A stretch of DNA of 64,000 nucleotides from Prado023 sp963788325 (GTDB lineage Bacteria; Actinomycetota; Actinomycetes; S36-B12; CAIYMF01), in assembly GCA_963788325.1 (NCBI GenBank), contig CAWBGJ010000015.1, forward strand, positions 496,001 to 560,000, given 5' to 3'. The notes below the pieces were generated by a model. The model ran no database searches and was not told the origin of the DNA. It saw only the letters and a program-made list of their open reading frames with translations. A program made the position numbers and the translations under genes. Shown in pieces: positions 1 through 8,151 of the stretch (position 1 is its first letter; every line of letters starts with the position of its first letter).

Positions 1-1327
1 CGACCTGCGCGCCCATGGCCGCGGGCACGGCGAAGCCCATCGTGCCCAGGCCGCCGGAGTTGATCCAGCTGCCAGGCTTCTCGTAGTCCACGAACTGCGC
101 GGCCCACATCTGGTGCTGGCCGACGCCTGCGACGTAGAGGGCCTCCGGGCCCGCGATCGCGCTGAGCCGCTCGATGACGTACTGCGGGGCCAGCGTGCCG
201 TCCGCAGGCTGGTCGTAGCCGACCGGGTAGGTGCTGCGCCAGCGGTCCAGCTCGACCCACCAGGCCTCGATGTCCAGGGAGCGCCCGGCCGCGAACTCGG
301 CCTGCAGGGCGCCGATCAGCTCGACGATGACCTCGCGGGCATCGCCGACGATCGGCACGTCCGCGTGCCGGTTCTTCGAGATCTCCGCCGGGTCGATGTC
401 GGCGTGGATCACCTTCGCAGCCGGGGCGAACGTGGCCAGCTGCCCGGTGACCCGGTCATCGAACCGGGTGCCCAGCGCGATGAGCAGGTCCGAGCTCTGC
501 AGCGCACCCACCGCCGCGACCGACCCATGCATCCCGGGCATGCCCAGGTGCTGCGGATGGCTGTCCGGGAACGCCCCGCGCGCCATCAGAGTCGTCACGA
601 CGGGGATTCCGGTCAGTTCGGCCAGGGCGCGCAGCTCTGCGGCCGCGCCGGAGCGGATGATCCCGCCGCCGATGTAGAGCACCGGCTTGCTCGACTCGAG
701 GATGAGCCGGGCCGCCTCGCGCACCTGCTTGGCGTGCGGGCGGGTGGTGGGCTTGTAGCCGGGCAGGTCCAGGCGGGTGGGCCAGGTGAACGTGGTCTGG
801 GCCTGCAGGGCGTCCTTGGAGATGTCGACCAGCACCGGGCCGGGGCGGCCGGTGGCGGCGATGTGGAACGCCTCGGCGATCGCCTGCGGGATGTCGTCGG
901 CATTGGTGATCAGGTAGTTGTGCTTCGTGACCGGCATCGTGATCCCACGGATGTCGGCCTCCTGGAAGGCATCGGTGCCGATGGCCGCGGAGTTCACCTG
1001 ACCGGTGATCGCCACCATCGGCACCGAGTCCATGTACGCGTCAGCGATCGGCGTGACCAGGTTGGTCGCTCCCGGGCCGGAGGTCGCCATGCAGACCCCG
1101 ACCCGTCCGGTCGCGTACGCGTAGCCCGCTGCGGCATGCCCTGCGCCCTGCTCGTGGCGGACGAGGATGTGCCGGACCTGGGTTGAGTCCATCAGCGGGT
1201 CATACGCCGGCAGGATCGCGCCACCCGGGATCCCGAACACCACGTCGACGCCGGCGGCCTCCAGCGAGCGGACGAGGCTGCTGGCCCCGCTGATCGTCTC
1301 CGTCGGGGGGTTGGTCTCGGTCGCCAT
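1..1327 (-). CDS. ilvB: Acetolactate synthase large subunit (partial, C-terminus beyond window)
   Basis: This is the catalytic ThDP-dependent subunit of acetohydroxyacid synthase. It condenses pyruvate with pyruvate or 2-oxobutyrate as the first common step of valine, leucine and isoleucine synthesis in the cytoplasm. About 442 N-terminal codons are visible. They include the ThDP-binding segment with the catalytic Glu in VRHEQGAGHAAAGYA, the ATSGPGATN motif, and a central FAD/quinone-oxidase-like domain containing IALGTRFDDRVTG. The ATG at 1327 begins MATETNPPTE and precedes FGIPGGAILPAYD, as in other actinobacterial IlvB proteins. The remaining C-terminal part, and probably ilvN and ilvC, would lie before base 1. 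Upstream sits a leader peptide and terminator-like hairpin that should control expression by attenuation. Confidence 0.96.
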   Translation of the reverse strand, partial: MATETNPPTETISGASSLVRSLEAAGVDVVFGIPGGAILPAYDPLMDSTQVRHILVRHEQGAGHAAAGYAYATGRVGVCMATSGPGATNLVTPIADAYMDSVPMVAITGQVNSAAIGTDAFQEADIRGITMPVTKHNYLITNADDIPQAIAEAFHIAATGRPGPVLVDISKDALQAQTTFTWPTRLDLPGYKPTTRPHAKQVREAARLILESSKPVLYIGGGIIRSGAAAELRALAELTGIPVVTTLMARGAFPDSHPQHLGMPGMHGSVAAVGALQSSDLLIALGTRFDDRVTGQLATFAPAAKVIHADIDPAEISKNRHADVPIVGDAREVIVELIGALQAEFAAGRSLDIEAWWVELDRWRSTYPVGYDQPADGTLAPQYVIERLSAIAGPEALYVAGVGQHQMWAAQFVDYEKPGSWINSGGLGTMGFAVPAAMGAQV

Positions 1328-1388
1328 CTGGGTTCCTTGCTCTCGGTGCGGGGGGGGTGGTGGTCAATCCTGCCAGTGCAATGAAAAG

Positions 1389-1417
1389 ACCCCGTGGCCC
1401 AGGGGGGCCCACGAGGT
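1389..1417 (-). terminator. Attenuator hairpin of the ilvB leader
   Basis: On the minus strand a GC-rich stem of about 11 pairs (arms 1405-1416 and 1390-1400, one bulge) is followed by GTCTTTTCATT, an intrinsic-terminator layout. It lies between the leader peptide stop and the ilvB start. That is the position expected for a translation-coupled transcription attenuator. Confidence 0.65.
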
Positions 1418-1437
1418 CGCGACGGAGTAGGGGAAGG

Positions 1438-1491
1438 TCAGGCTGGGGTCCCTACCCCGGCGCCGTCGGCTACTACGAGAATTCGCTGCAC
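1438..1491 (-). CDS. ilv leader peptide (17 aa)
   Basis: A GTG-started mini-ORF encodes MQRILVVADGAGVGTPA and ends in TGA. It contains consecutive Ile-Leu-Val-Val codons, the three end-products of the pathway, like the branched-chain leader peptides upstream of ilvB in Streptomyces and Corynebacterium. Ribosome stalling at these codons during amino acid starvation should prevent the downstream hairpin (1389-1417) from forming. No Shine-Dalgarno sequence is present. A -10-like box ends 6 nt before the GTG, so the transcript may be leaderless. The role is inferred from codon content and position. Confidence 0.7.
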   Translation of the reverse strand: MQRILVVADGAGVGTPA

Positions 1492-1497
1492 GGCGCA

Positions 1498-1527
1498 ATG
1501 GTGCACATGGACGGGGCCGCTGCGCAA
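1498..1527 (-). promoter_or_regulatory. Probable promoter of the ilvB leader transcript
   Basis: On the minus strand TTGCGC (1522-1527) and CACCAT (1498-1503) are separated by 18 nt. The -10-like box ends 6 nt before the leader peptide GTG at 1491, so transcription could start at that codon. Confidence 0.4.
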
Positions 1528-1644
1528 CCCCTTGGCCAAAACGTCCACCATGTGAGATGCCGGATCTCACCGCCCGCGTCGGCGGTCGGGGCGCACAGTG
1601 CGAGGTCTACCCTCCCCGGATCGTCGACGTTGAGTTGCGCTTCG

Positions 1645-1696
1645 GCGGGCCGACACGGGTCTGCGCTGCGGCGGGCCGACACGGGTCTGCGCTGCG
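1645..1696. repeat. Perfect 26-bp tandem duplication between ilvD and ilvB
   Basis: Two identical head-to-tail 26-bp copies, 1645-1670 and 1671-1696, lie downstream of ilvD and upstream of the ilvB leader. Each begins GCGGGCCGACACGGGTCTGC. The flanks carry further partial copies of the CTGCG motif. No gene is seen here. It may be a recent slippage duplication or part of a 3' structure of the ilvD transcript. Confidence 0.85.
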
Positions 1697-1748
1697 GCTG
1701 CGACGCGGGGGCGTCCGAGGCGCAACCCAACCCGAGAGCGGGGCGGGA

Positions 1749-3440
1749 TCAGTCGCAGACTGCGCCGCGGGAGGCGGAGCCGACCAGCTTGGCGTACTTG
1801 GCCAGCACGCCGCGGGTGTAGCGCGGAGGCAGCGGTGCCCAACGCTCACGGCGCGCGGCGAGCTCCGCCTCGTCGACGAGCAGGTCCAGGGTCCGGCCGG
1901 GGATGTCGATGCGCACCCGGTCGCCGTCAGCGACCAGGGCGATCGCGCCCCCGTCCACCGCCTCAGGAGCGACATGTCCCACACACAGGCCGGTGGTGCC
2001 GCCGGAGAAGCGCCCGTCGGTGATGAGCAGCACGTCCTTGCCCAGCCCCGCGCCCTTGATCGCGGCGGTGATCATCAGCATCTCGCGCATCCCCGGCCCG
2101 CCCTTGGGACCCTCGTAGCGGATGATGACCACGTCCCCGGCCTGGATCGTGCCGTCCTCGAGGGCATCCATCGCCGCGCGCTCGCGCTCGAACACACGGG
2201 CCGGACCCTCGAACACCTCCACCGGGATCCCGGCGTTCTTCACGACCGCCCCGTCGGTGGCCAGCGATCCGCCGAGGATCGTGATGCCGCCCGCGCCGCC
2301 CATCGGGTCGCCCATCGCGCGCAGGATCGTGCCGTCGGGGTCCGGCGGGTTGACCTCAGCGAGGTTCTCGGCGACCGTCCGCCCGGTGACCGTCAGGCAG
2401 TCACCGTGCAACAGGCCGGCGTCGAGCAGGGCTCGCATGACGACCGGCACTCCCCCGACCCGGTCCATGTCGCTCATCACGTAGCGGCCGAATGGCTTGA
2501 GGTCGCCGAGCAACGGGACCTTCGCGCCGATCCGCTGGAAGTCCTCCATCTCGAGGTCCACGTCGGCCTCGTGGGCGATCGCAAGCAGGTGCAGCACGGC
2601 GTTGGTGGAGCCGCCGAGCGCCATGATCACGGCGATCGCGTTCTCCAGGGACTTCTTCGTGATGATGTCGCGGGTGGTGATGCCCTGACGCAGCATCTCG
2701 ACGACGGCCTCCCCTGAGCGCCGCGCGAAGCCGTCGCGGCGGCGGTCCACCGCGGGCGGGGCCGCCGAGCCCGGCAGGCTCATGCCCATCGCCTCGGCAG
2801 CCGAGGCCATCGTGTTGGCGGTGTACATCCCGCCGCACGCCCCCTCACCGGGGCAGATCGCACGCTCGATCTCGTCGACCTCCGCGCGGGTGATCAGCCC
2901 ACGCGCGCACGCCCCGACCGCTTCGAAGGCGTCGATGATGGTGACGTCGCGATCACCCACCCGGCCGGGCAGGATCGAGCCGGCGTAGACGAACACGCTG
3001 GCCACGTCCAACCGCGCGGCGGCCATCAGCATGCCGGGCAGGGACTTGTCACAGCCCGCGAAGGTGACCATCCCGTCGAGGCGCTCGGCCTGCATGACCG
3101 CCTCGACCGAGTCGGCGATGATCTCGCGGCTGACCAGCGAGAAGTGCATGCCCTCGTGACCCATCGAGATGCCGTCGGAGACCGAGATGGTGCCGAACTG
3201 CATCGGGAATCCGCCGCCGCCGTGCACGCCCTCCTTGGCCGAGCGGGCCAGGCGCTCCAGGGACAAGTTGCAGGGCGTGATCTCGTTCCAGCTCGAGGCG
3301 ATCCCGATCTGGGGCTTGGCGAAGTCCTCGTCGCCCATACCCACCGCGCGAAGCATCCCGCGGGCGGCGGCGCGCTCGAGTCCGTCGGTGACCTCGCGGC
3401 TGCGGGGCTTGATGTCGGGGTGGGTGGGCGTGGTCGTCAT
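1749..3440 (-). CDS. ilvD: Dihydroxy-acid dehydratase
   Basis: IlvD dehydrates 2,3-dihydroxy-isovalerate and 2,3-dihydroxy-3-methylvalerate to the 2-oxoacids, the third step of branched-chain amino acid synthesis, using an Fe-S cluster and Mg2+. The 563-residue length is normal. Cluster and active-site motifs are visible: FAGCDKSLPGMLMAAARLD with the first Cys, and GEGACGGMYTANTMASA with the second. GHVAPEAVDGGAIALVADGD lies near the C-terminus. The ATG at 3440 begins MTTTPTHPDIKPRSREVTDG and overlaps the stop of the upstream dehydrogenase gene by the ATGA arrangement. The two genes are therefore translationally coupled. ilvB follows on the same strand after about 420 bp with its own leader. 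Confidence 0.97.
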   Translation of the reverse strand: MTTTPTHPDIKPRSREVTDGLERAAARGMLRAVGMGDEDFAKPQIGIASSWNEITPCNLSLERLARSAKEGVHGGGGFPMQFGTISVSDGISMGHEGMHFSLVSREIIADSVEAVMQAERLDGMVTFAGCDKSLPGMLMAAARLDVASVFVYAGSILPGRVGDRDVTIIDAFEAVGACARGLITRAEVDEIERAICPGEGACGGMYTANTMASAAEAMGMSLPGSAAPPAVDRRRDGFARRSGEAVVEMLRQGITTRDIITKKSLENAIAVIMALGGSTNAVLHLLAIAHEADVDLEMEDFQRIGAKVPLLGDLKPFGRYVMSDMDRVGGVPVVMRALLDAGLLHGDCLTVTGRTVAENLAEVNPPDPDGTILRAMGDPMGGAGGITILGGSLATDGAVVKNAGIPVEVFEGPARVFERERAAMDALEDGTIQAGDVVIIRYEGPKGGPGMREMLMITAAIKGAGLGKDVLLITDGRFSGGTTGLCVGHVAPEAVDGGAIALVADGDRVRIDIPGRTLDLLVDEAELAARRERWAPLPPRYTRGVLAKYAKLVGSASRGAVCD

Positions 3441-4378
3441 GGCGTCAGCGTAGTGGGAGCCGACGGCGGGGTGGCGATGACGTTGGCCAGGGGTTCACCG
3501 GCCCCGTACCGGCCGAGCTGGTCGGCCACCAGGCGCCGGGCGCGCGGCAGGAAGGCGGAGGTGTTGCCGCCGACGTGCGGGCTGATGAGGACCCCGTCCG
3601 TGCGCCAGAGCGGATGGTCCGCCGGTAGCGGCTCGGGGTCGGTGACGTCCAGCGCGGCGCGCAACCGACCCGAGGAGCACTCGGCAAGCAGTGCGTCGGT
3701 GTCCACCACCGGGCCGCGGGCGACGTTCACGAGCAGCGCACGTTCAGGCATGCGGGCCAGGAACGCCGCGTCGACCAGCCCGCGGGTGGCAGGGGTCAGC
3801 GGGACGATGAGGATCACCACGTCGGCCCCGGACAGGAGCCCGGGCAGCGCCTGGAGGGGATGGACCGGCACGCCGTCGACCTCGCGGGCGCTGCGCGCCA
3901 CCGCCACCACCTCGCACTCGAATCCCCGCAGGCGGCGCGCGATCGCCTGACCGATGGACCCGAACCCCACGATCAGCACGCGCTTGTCGGCCAGCGACTC
4001 GTGGCGGTCGTAGCGCCACCGACCCTCGGGCATCGCCCGGGCGAAATCGTCGAGGTGGCGCAGGCTGGCCAGGGTGAGTCCGACCGCCAGCTCGGCGGTG
4101 GAGGCGTCGTGCACCCCGGTGGCGTTGCACAGGGTCACGCCTGCGGGCAGCTCAGGAAGGTAGGCATCGACGCCGGCAGTGAGGGTCTGGACCACCAGCA
4201 GGCTCGGCATCCGCGCCATCAGCCGCAGGTCGGCGGCGGTGGCGGTGTAGGGCGGCACCCAGAAGTCGACCTGGTCGAGCTGCGCGGGCTCCGGGACGCC
4301 CGAGTCCCACGTGATGACGTCCTGCGCCATGTCCGCGGGCAGGTCCTCCAGCAGGTACGGCGGCAGCATGGTCAGCAC
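3437..4378 (-). CDS. D-isomer-specific 2-hydroxyacid dehydrogenase
   Basis: This 313-residue protein belongs to the NAD(P)-dependent D-2-hydroxyacid dehydrogenase family (phosphoglycerate dehydrogenase, hydroxypyruvate and glyoxylate reductases). The Rossmann dinucleotide motif is VLIVGFGSIGQAIARRLRGF. The family signature around ILIVPLTPATRGLVDAAFLA follows, then LVNVARGPVVDTDAL with the catalytic Arg, and SPHVGGNTSAF with the catalytic His. There is no ACT or allosteric domain, so it is not a classical long SerA. The GTG at 4378 is chosen because TAGCGT ends 6 nt before it. An ATG at 4369 is the alternative. It is coupled to ilvD by ATGA overlap, but a role in branched-chain synthesis is not demonstrated. 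Confidence 0.88.
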   Translation of the reverse strand: MLTMLPPYLLEDLPADMAQDVITWDSGVPEPAQLDQVDFWVPPYTATAADLRLMARMPSLLVVQTLTAGVDAYLPELPAGVTLCNATGVHDASTAELAVGLTLASLRHLDDFARAMPEGRWRYDRHESLADKRVLIVGFGSIGQAIARRLRGFECEVVAVARSAREVDGVPVHPLQALPGLLSGADVVILIVPLTPATRGLVDAAFLARMPERALLVNVARGPVVDTDALLAECSSGRLRAALDVTDPEPLPADHPLWRTDGVLISPHVGGNTSAFLPRARRLVADQLGRYGAGEPLANVIATPPSAPTTLTP

Positions 4379-4384
4379 GCCCCG

Positions 4385-4390
4385 ACGCTA
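4385..4390 (-). promoter_or_regulatory. -10 box of dehydrogenase-ilvD unit (leaderless)
   Basis: TAGCGT on the minus strand ends 6 nt before the GTG at 4378, and no ribosome binding site is present. This suggests a leaderless transcript of the dehydrogenase gene and ilvD. Confidence 0.45.
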
Positions 4391-4467
4391 TCGGCCCCGA
4401 GCTCCCGCCAGCCCCGTTCGACCACTCGGTGCGTCCCGGCGCGTCGGGCGCGCCGATGCCCGCGCGG

Positions 4468-5241
4468 CTACTCGGCGAGGCCGGGGGTCTGGAGCGTGGA
4501 TCCTGATGCGTACTCGGTCCGCGCACCATGGCCCAGCGTCCACACCGACTGGCGACCCATGACCGTCCACTCGTGCGGGCCGCCCACCAGCGCCGTGTCC
4601 TCGTCGATGCCCAGGACGGTCACGCCGACCGGGGCGTGCAGCAGGACACGGGTGAGCAGGTCCGGCGCCCAGCCGAGCATCTTGTCGAAGTGCGGGATGA
4701 CCCGCAGGTGCGGCAGGAGCCCCAGTCCGGGGTCGACCGGTCGGTGCAGGGCGCGCACCTGGGGCACCCACCCGGTCATCGCCATGGCACCGGCGCTGCA
4801 GCCGGCCAGTGCGGCGCCGGATCGCCACGCGGCCACCACCTCGTGCCAGACCGCCGTGTCGCGCAGCGAACCGGCCAGGTGCGCCGGATTGCCGCCGGAG
4901 AAGTAGATGAGCCCTGCGCCGCGGACCTGCTCGACCAGCCCCGGATCCTGGGCGTCGGACCGGTCGGCGATCAGCAACGGCACCGCCTCGACGCCGAGGC
5001 GAGCAGCCTGCTCGCGGCCCAGGCGGGTCCACCGGGCCAGCACGTCAGGGCCCTCAGGCGCTGCGGCCGTCGGGATCTGCACGTAGCGCGGCGTCCGGCC
5101 GGCGAGCAGCAGTGCCTCGACCTCGAGCATCTGGGGCAGGTACTCCCCCGAACCGACCAGCGCGATCGGCCCGCTGCCGTCGGCACGCGCATCGGTGGGC
5201 CCGGTCGGCCACTGGTCACGCTCCGGAGCTGGGGGGCTCAC
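4468..5241 (-). CDS. Peptidase S51 family protein (dipeptidase E / cyanophycinase-like)
   Basis: The 257-residue product has the class-I-glutamine-amidotransferase-like fold of S51 serine peptidases such as aspartyl dipeptidase and cyanophycinase. The N-terminal strand is PIALVGSGEYLPQM. The IYFSGGNPAHLAGSLRDT segment is typical of the family. The nucleophile elbow is LAGCSAGAMAM with Ser149 as predicted catalytic residue, and a His follows in VIPHFDKMLGW. Near the end, VLGIDEDTALV matches the cyanophycinase-like core. No signal peptide is seen, so it should be cytoplasmic. The GTG at 5241 overlaps the stop of the upstream paralogue by GTGA, so both are probably made together. The substrate is unknown. 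Confidence 0.82.
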   Translation of the reverse strand: MSPPAPERDQWPTGPTDARADGSGPIALVGSGEYLPQMLEVEALLLAGRTPRYVQIPTAAAPEGPDVLARWTRLGREQAARLGVEAVPLLIADRSDAQDPGLVEQVRGAGLIYFSGGNPAHLAGSLRDTAVWHEVVAAWRSGAALAGCSAGAMAMTGWVPQVRALHRPVDPGLGLLPHLRVIPHFDKMLGWAPDLLTRVLLHAPVGVTVLGIDEDTALVGGPHEWTVMGRQSVWTLGHGARTEYASGSTLQTPGLAE

Positions 5242-6392
5242 GCCCAGCCCCAGGAGGACCCATCCTTGGCGTCGCGCACCTGCACGCCCAACTCGCCGAG
5301 GACGTCGCGCAACCGGTCGCTGCCGGACCAGTCCCCGGCCGCCCGGGCCCGGGCCCGGACGTCGACCACTGCCTGCACGGCCCGCCCCGCCAGCTCCCGG
5401 TCGTGATCGTCGGCGGCATCCTCCGCGCGGTGCAGCAGGTCGACCACTGCTGCCCGGGCGGCCTCGTCGGACGCCGGGACGGCAGCGAGGATCACCCGAG
5501 CCAGATCAGCAGGTGCCAGATCCGACGCCCCAGCGGGCGTGGCCACCGGAACCTGCTCCGAGTCCTCGCCTGCGACCTTCCGCCCGGGGACCGCACGCAG
5601 CCTGTCGAGGACCGCCTCGACCTCGGCGAGCGCCACCTCCGAGCCGGCAGGCAGAACCTCCTCCGCCCCGGCGACGCGCAGGGTCAGCCCACCCCGGCCG
5701 GCGACCCGCAGGGCAGCGGCGTCCAGGTCGATCACCACTGCCGTGTGCTCATCGACACCGAGAATGAAGCCACCGTCGAGCTGGTCCTCGATGCGCGCCA
5801 GCCGTCGCCCGCCGAGGTAGCAGAACCGGGTGTCGTGGGTGCCGCCCTCCTTGTTGTCGTAGTGCGGGATCACCGCGCAGCGCCAGCCGAGCACCCGATC
5901 CATGACTCCGATGCCCGGCTCCCAGCGCGGATCCTCACCGACCTTGTAGATCTCGTAGACGGGCAGCGCCCACGCCCCCAGCGTCACCGCTGCGGCCGAA
6001 GCCACCACCAACGCCCCCGACCGGCCGGGTGCGACGACCTCGGCCAGCGCGGCGGGGACCGCGGTGTCCGCCCAGGCGCGCCGCGCATAACTGGGCGACC
6101 CCGGGCCGGCGAACAGCCAGTCCGCGGACCGGATCGCGGCCAGCGCCTGCTCCTGGACCAGTGCATCCGCGCCGGCGGGCAGCGTGATGCGCGCCACCGA
6201 CCGGCCCAGCGATTGGTCGAAGTAGCCGCTGATCCGCTCGACGAGCTCGTCGGCGTTCTCCTGGAACGCGAACGGGCTGTCCATCAGGGCCAGCTGCGCG
6301 TCGGGGGCCAGGTCGGCGAACACCTCCCGATGCACGCCGAGCATGCCCGGGGTCGTCTCGCCGGAGCCCATCAGTACCAGTCGTCGTGCCAC
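5238..6392 (-). CDS. S51-like protein with cysteinyl-tRNA-synthetase-like C-terminal tail
   Basis: Residues 1-250 resemble the S51 peptidase/cyanophycinase fold: RLVLMGSGETTPGM at the start, WLFAGPGSPSYA in the middle and GFILGVDEHTAVV later. The usual nucleophile elbow GxSAGA is replaced by VVASAAAVTLG. A Ser (Ser132) remains but both flanking glycines are lost, so activity is uncertain. The last 45 residues (RARAAGDWSGSDRLRDVLGE, then DGSSWGW) closely match the extreme C-terminus of cysteinyl-tRNA synthetases. The function of such tails on non-synthetase proteins is unknown to me. GTG at 6392 is chosen because TAGTCT ends 6 nt upstream. The next gene overlaps its stop. Confidence 0.75.
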   Translation of the reverse strand: MARRLVLMGSGETTPGMLGVHREVFADLAPDAQLALMDSPFAFQENADELVERISGYFDQSLGRSVARITLPAGADALVQEQALAAIRSADWLFAGPGSPSYARRAWADTAVPAALAEVVAPGRSGALVVASAAAVTLGAWALPVYEIYKVGEDPRWEPGIGVMDRVLGWRCAVIPHYDNKEGGTHDTRFCYLGGRRLARIEDQLDGGFILGVDEHTAVVIDLDAAALRVAGRGGLTLRVAGAEEVLPAGSEVALAEVEAVLDRLRAVPGRKVAGEDSEQVPVATPAGASDLAPADLARVILAAVPASDEAARAAVVDLLHRAEDAADDHDRELAGRAVQAVVDVRARARAAGDWSGSDRLRDVLGELGVQVRDAKDGSSWGWA

Positions 6393-6398
6393 CCGCGA

Positions 6399-6404
6399 AG
6401 ACTA
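6399..6404 (-). promoter_or_regulatory. -10 box of the S51 gene pair (leaderless)
   Basis: TAGTCT on the minus strand ends 6 nt before the GTG at 6392, with no ribosome binding site. A leaderless transcript is likely. Confidence 0.45.
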
Positions 6405-6470
6405 GGCGCTACCGGCCAAGAGCGCCCCCGCATCGCAACGCGACCCACCTCGCGAGGGCCGCGGCGAGGG

Positions 6471-7406
6471 TCACCAGCGCTGGGTGCCTGCGTCCACGGT
6501 CGTGCCCTCGAGCGTGACGAAGGCCCAGCTGAAGGACCGGGTGCGCAGCCGCAGGTCCAGGACGCCGTACTCGGTGTTGGTGAAGCTGCGGCTCCAGGTG
6601 CGATTCGTCCTCGTGGTGTCGGCTCGCTGGTCACCACCGCCAGTGCCGACGACGAACGCGGTCAGCGTGCTGGCCCGGCCCTTGACCGGGGGCGTCATCC
6701 GCTCGTAGTCGTGGTCATGGCCCCAGACGATCACCTTCACGTCGCGGTCCCTGCGCACCAGGTTGTACAGCTTCGAGGTGTTCGCCTGGTCGCCGTGATG
6801 ACCGCTGGAGTAGCGGGGCCGGTGCCACATGACAAGCGTCGGAGTGCGGTTGTACTTCTTGAGCGTCCGCTTGAGGAAGGCCCGTTGCTTCTTGCTCGAG
6901 ACACGTTCGCTGTCCAGCCCGATCACCCGCCAGGAGCCGACCTTGCGCGACCACCACAGCCCCCCGGACTCGCCGAAGTACGCGCGATAGCCCGCCGCCT
7001 TGCGCGTGCGGTACTCGTGGTTGCCCGGGACCGGCAGCCAGAGGGTGCGGAACCTCCCCCACGCGGGATCGAACTCGCGGCGCAACTGCCCCAGGCTCGC
7101 TTCCGGGTAGGCGATGTCACCGGCCAGCAGGAGCCGATCCGGGCGCAGGGAGGTGGTGAGCGAGGCAACCTGAGCATGCGGGCTGCCCGGGTTGGCGATG
7201 TCGCCGACGGCGACCACGTGGGCCCCGGAGCCGGCAGCCCCGAGCTGACGTGCTGCGGAGGCCGGCGCATGGGTGGCTCCCGACACTGCCGCCGACGACG
7301 AGAGCGCCGACGAGCCGACCTGCGCCGGGACGGACACCGGCTGGGCCGGCACGGCGACCAGGCCCACAAGCACCAGGCCGGCGGCCACCGGGATCAGCCC
7401 TCGCAT
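6471..7406 (-). CDS. Secreted metallophosphoesterase (calcineurin-like)
   Basis: The 311-residue product starts with MRGLIPVAAGLVLVGLVAVP, a signal peptide ending in an alanine/proline-rich region, so it is exported. The calcineurin-type dinuclear metal motifs follow in order: VAVGDIANPG, LLAGDIAYPEASLGQL, VPGNHEY, MWHRPRYSSGHH and VWGHDHDYERM. These provide the Asp, His and Asn ligands of phosphoesterases such as purple acid phosphatase-like enzymes. The ATG at 7406 is preferred over a GTG at 7412 because TAGCCT ends exactly 6 nt before it, leaving no room for a leader. It is a single-gene unit, and the substrate cannot be told from the sequence. Confidence 0.88.
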   Translation of the reverse strand: MRGLIPVAAGLVLVGLVAVPAQPVSVPAQVGSSALSSSAAVSGATHAPASAARQLGAAGSGAHVVAVGDIANPGSPHAQVASLTTSLRPDRLLLAGDIAYPEASLGQLRREFDPAWGRFRTLWLPVPGNHEYRTRKAAGYRAYFGESGGLWWSRKVGSWRVIGLDSERVSSKKQRAFLKRTLKKYNRTPTLVMWHRPRYSSGHHGDQANTSKLYNLVRRDRDVKVIVWGHDHDYERMTPPVKGRASTLTAFVVGTGGGDQRADTTRTNRTWSRSFTNTEYGVLDLRLRTRSFSWAFVTLEGTTVDAGTQRW

Positions 7407-7412
7407 GGCCAC

Positions 7413-7418
7413 AGGCTA
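7413..7418 (-). promoter_or_regulatory. -10 box of the phosphoesterase gene (leaderless)
   Basis: TAGCCT on the minus strand ends 6 nt before the ATG at 7406. This decides between the two in-frame starts 7412 and 7406. Confidence 0.45.
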
Positions 7419-7489
7419 CGCCGGACGCCCACGGATCCGCCGCCGGCACCGGGGTGTCGGCCTCGTGGGACTCGACCTTGGGCACCCGC

Positions 7490-7495
7490 TAGGCT
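7490..7495 (+). promoter_or_regulatory. Possible -10 box for bioY
   Basis: TAGGCT lies 52 nt before the chosen bioY start. It also lies 4 nt before an in-frame ATG at 7500, which would add 16 basic residues. I see no convincing -35 box. Confidence 0.3.
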
Positions 7496-7547
7496 CCCCA
7501 TGTCAGAGCGCCGGCACCGGAGCCGGCGGTGGATCAGGAGAACCGAC

Positions 7548-8141
7548 ATGTCCCTCGCCACACCCGCCCCAGCAGTCCTCGCAGATGTGTTCGCCCGCAG
7601 CGCTGTGCGCAACGCGGTCCTCGTGGTCGGCGGCGCCGCGTTCGTCGGGCTCTCGGCCCAGGTGGTCGTCCCGCTGCCGTTCACGCCCGTCCCGCTGACC
7701 GGCCAGACCTTCGCCGTCCTGCTCACCGCCGCCGCGCTGGGCATGTGGCGCGCCATGGGTTCGATGGCCCTGTACGCGGTCGCCGGTCTGGCGGGCGTGC
7801 CGTGGTTCGCCGGGGCCTCCTCTGCCTTCAACGGTGGCGCGCTGGTGGCCAGCTTCGGCTATGTGGTCGGCTTCATCGCCGCCGCCGCGCTGGTCGGATG
7901 GCTGGCCCAGAAGGGCGCCACGCGCACGGCGCCGCGGACGGCGGGCCTGATGATCCTGGGCAACGTCGTGATCTACGCGTTCGGAGTCCTCTGGCTGGCT
8001 GCCTCCCTCGGGGTGTCGCTGGGCACTGCGATGGGCCTGGGCCTCACGCCGTTCCTGATCGGCGACGCGCTCAAGGTCGCCCTGGCCGCCGGGCTGTTCC
8101 CGCTGGCCTGGCGCGCCGTGGAGAAGTTCACAGCCAAGTAG
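7548..8141 (+). CDS. bioY: Biotin transporter substrate-binding component BioY
   Basis: BioY is the membrane-embedded biotin-binding S-component of an ECF transporter. The 197-residue product is almost wholly hydrophobic with about six membrane segments. Family motifs are VVVPLPFTPVPLTGQTFAVL near residues 37-56 and GLAGVPWFAGASSAFNGG in the middle. The start at 7548 is supported by AGGAG at 7536-7540. An in-frame ATG at 7500 exists but would add a basic, non-family extension. No bioM or bioN gene is adjacent, so it would act alone or with ECF modules encoded elsewhere. A strong hairpin follows the gene. Confidence 0.93.
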   Translation: MSLATPAPAVLADVFARSAVRNAVLVVGGAAFVGLSAQVVVPLPFTPVPLTGQTFAVLLTAAALGMWRAMGSMALYAVAGLAGVPWFAGASSAFNGGALVASFGYVVGFIAAAALVGWLAQKGATRTAPRTAGLMILGNVVIYAFGVLWLAASLGVSLGTAMGLGLTPFLIGDALKVALAAGLFPLAWRAVEKFTAK

Positions 8142-8151
8142 CCGCACGCGA

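Noticed and set aside
113..1186. Plus-strand open frame of 357 codons
   Set aside because: It is the mirror of ilvB, whose reading matches a known family throughout.
5112..7547. A very long plus-strand open frame running into bioY
   Set aside because: It is antisense to well-supported S51 and phosphoesterase genes and has no family motifs. Only the part from 7548 (bioY) is real. Such frames are common at very high GC.
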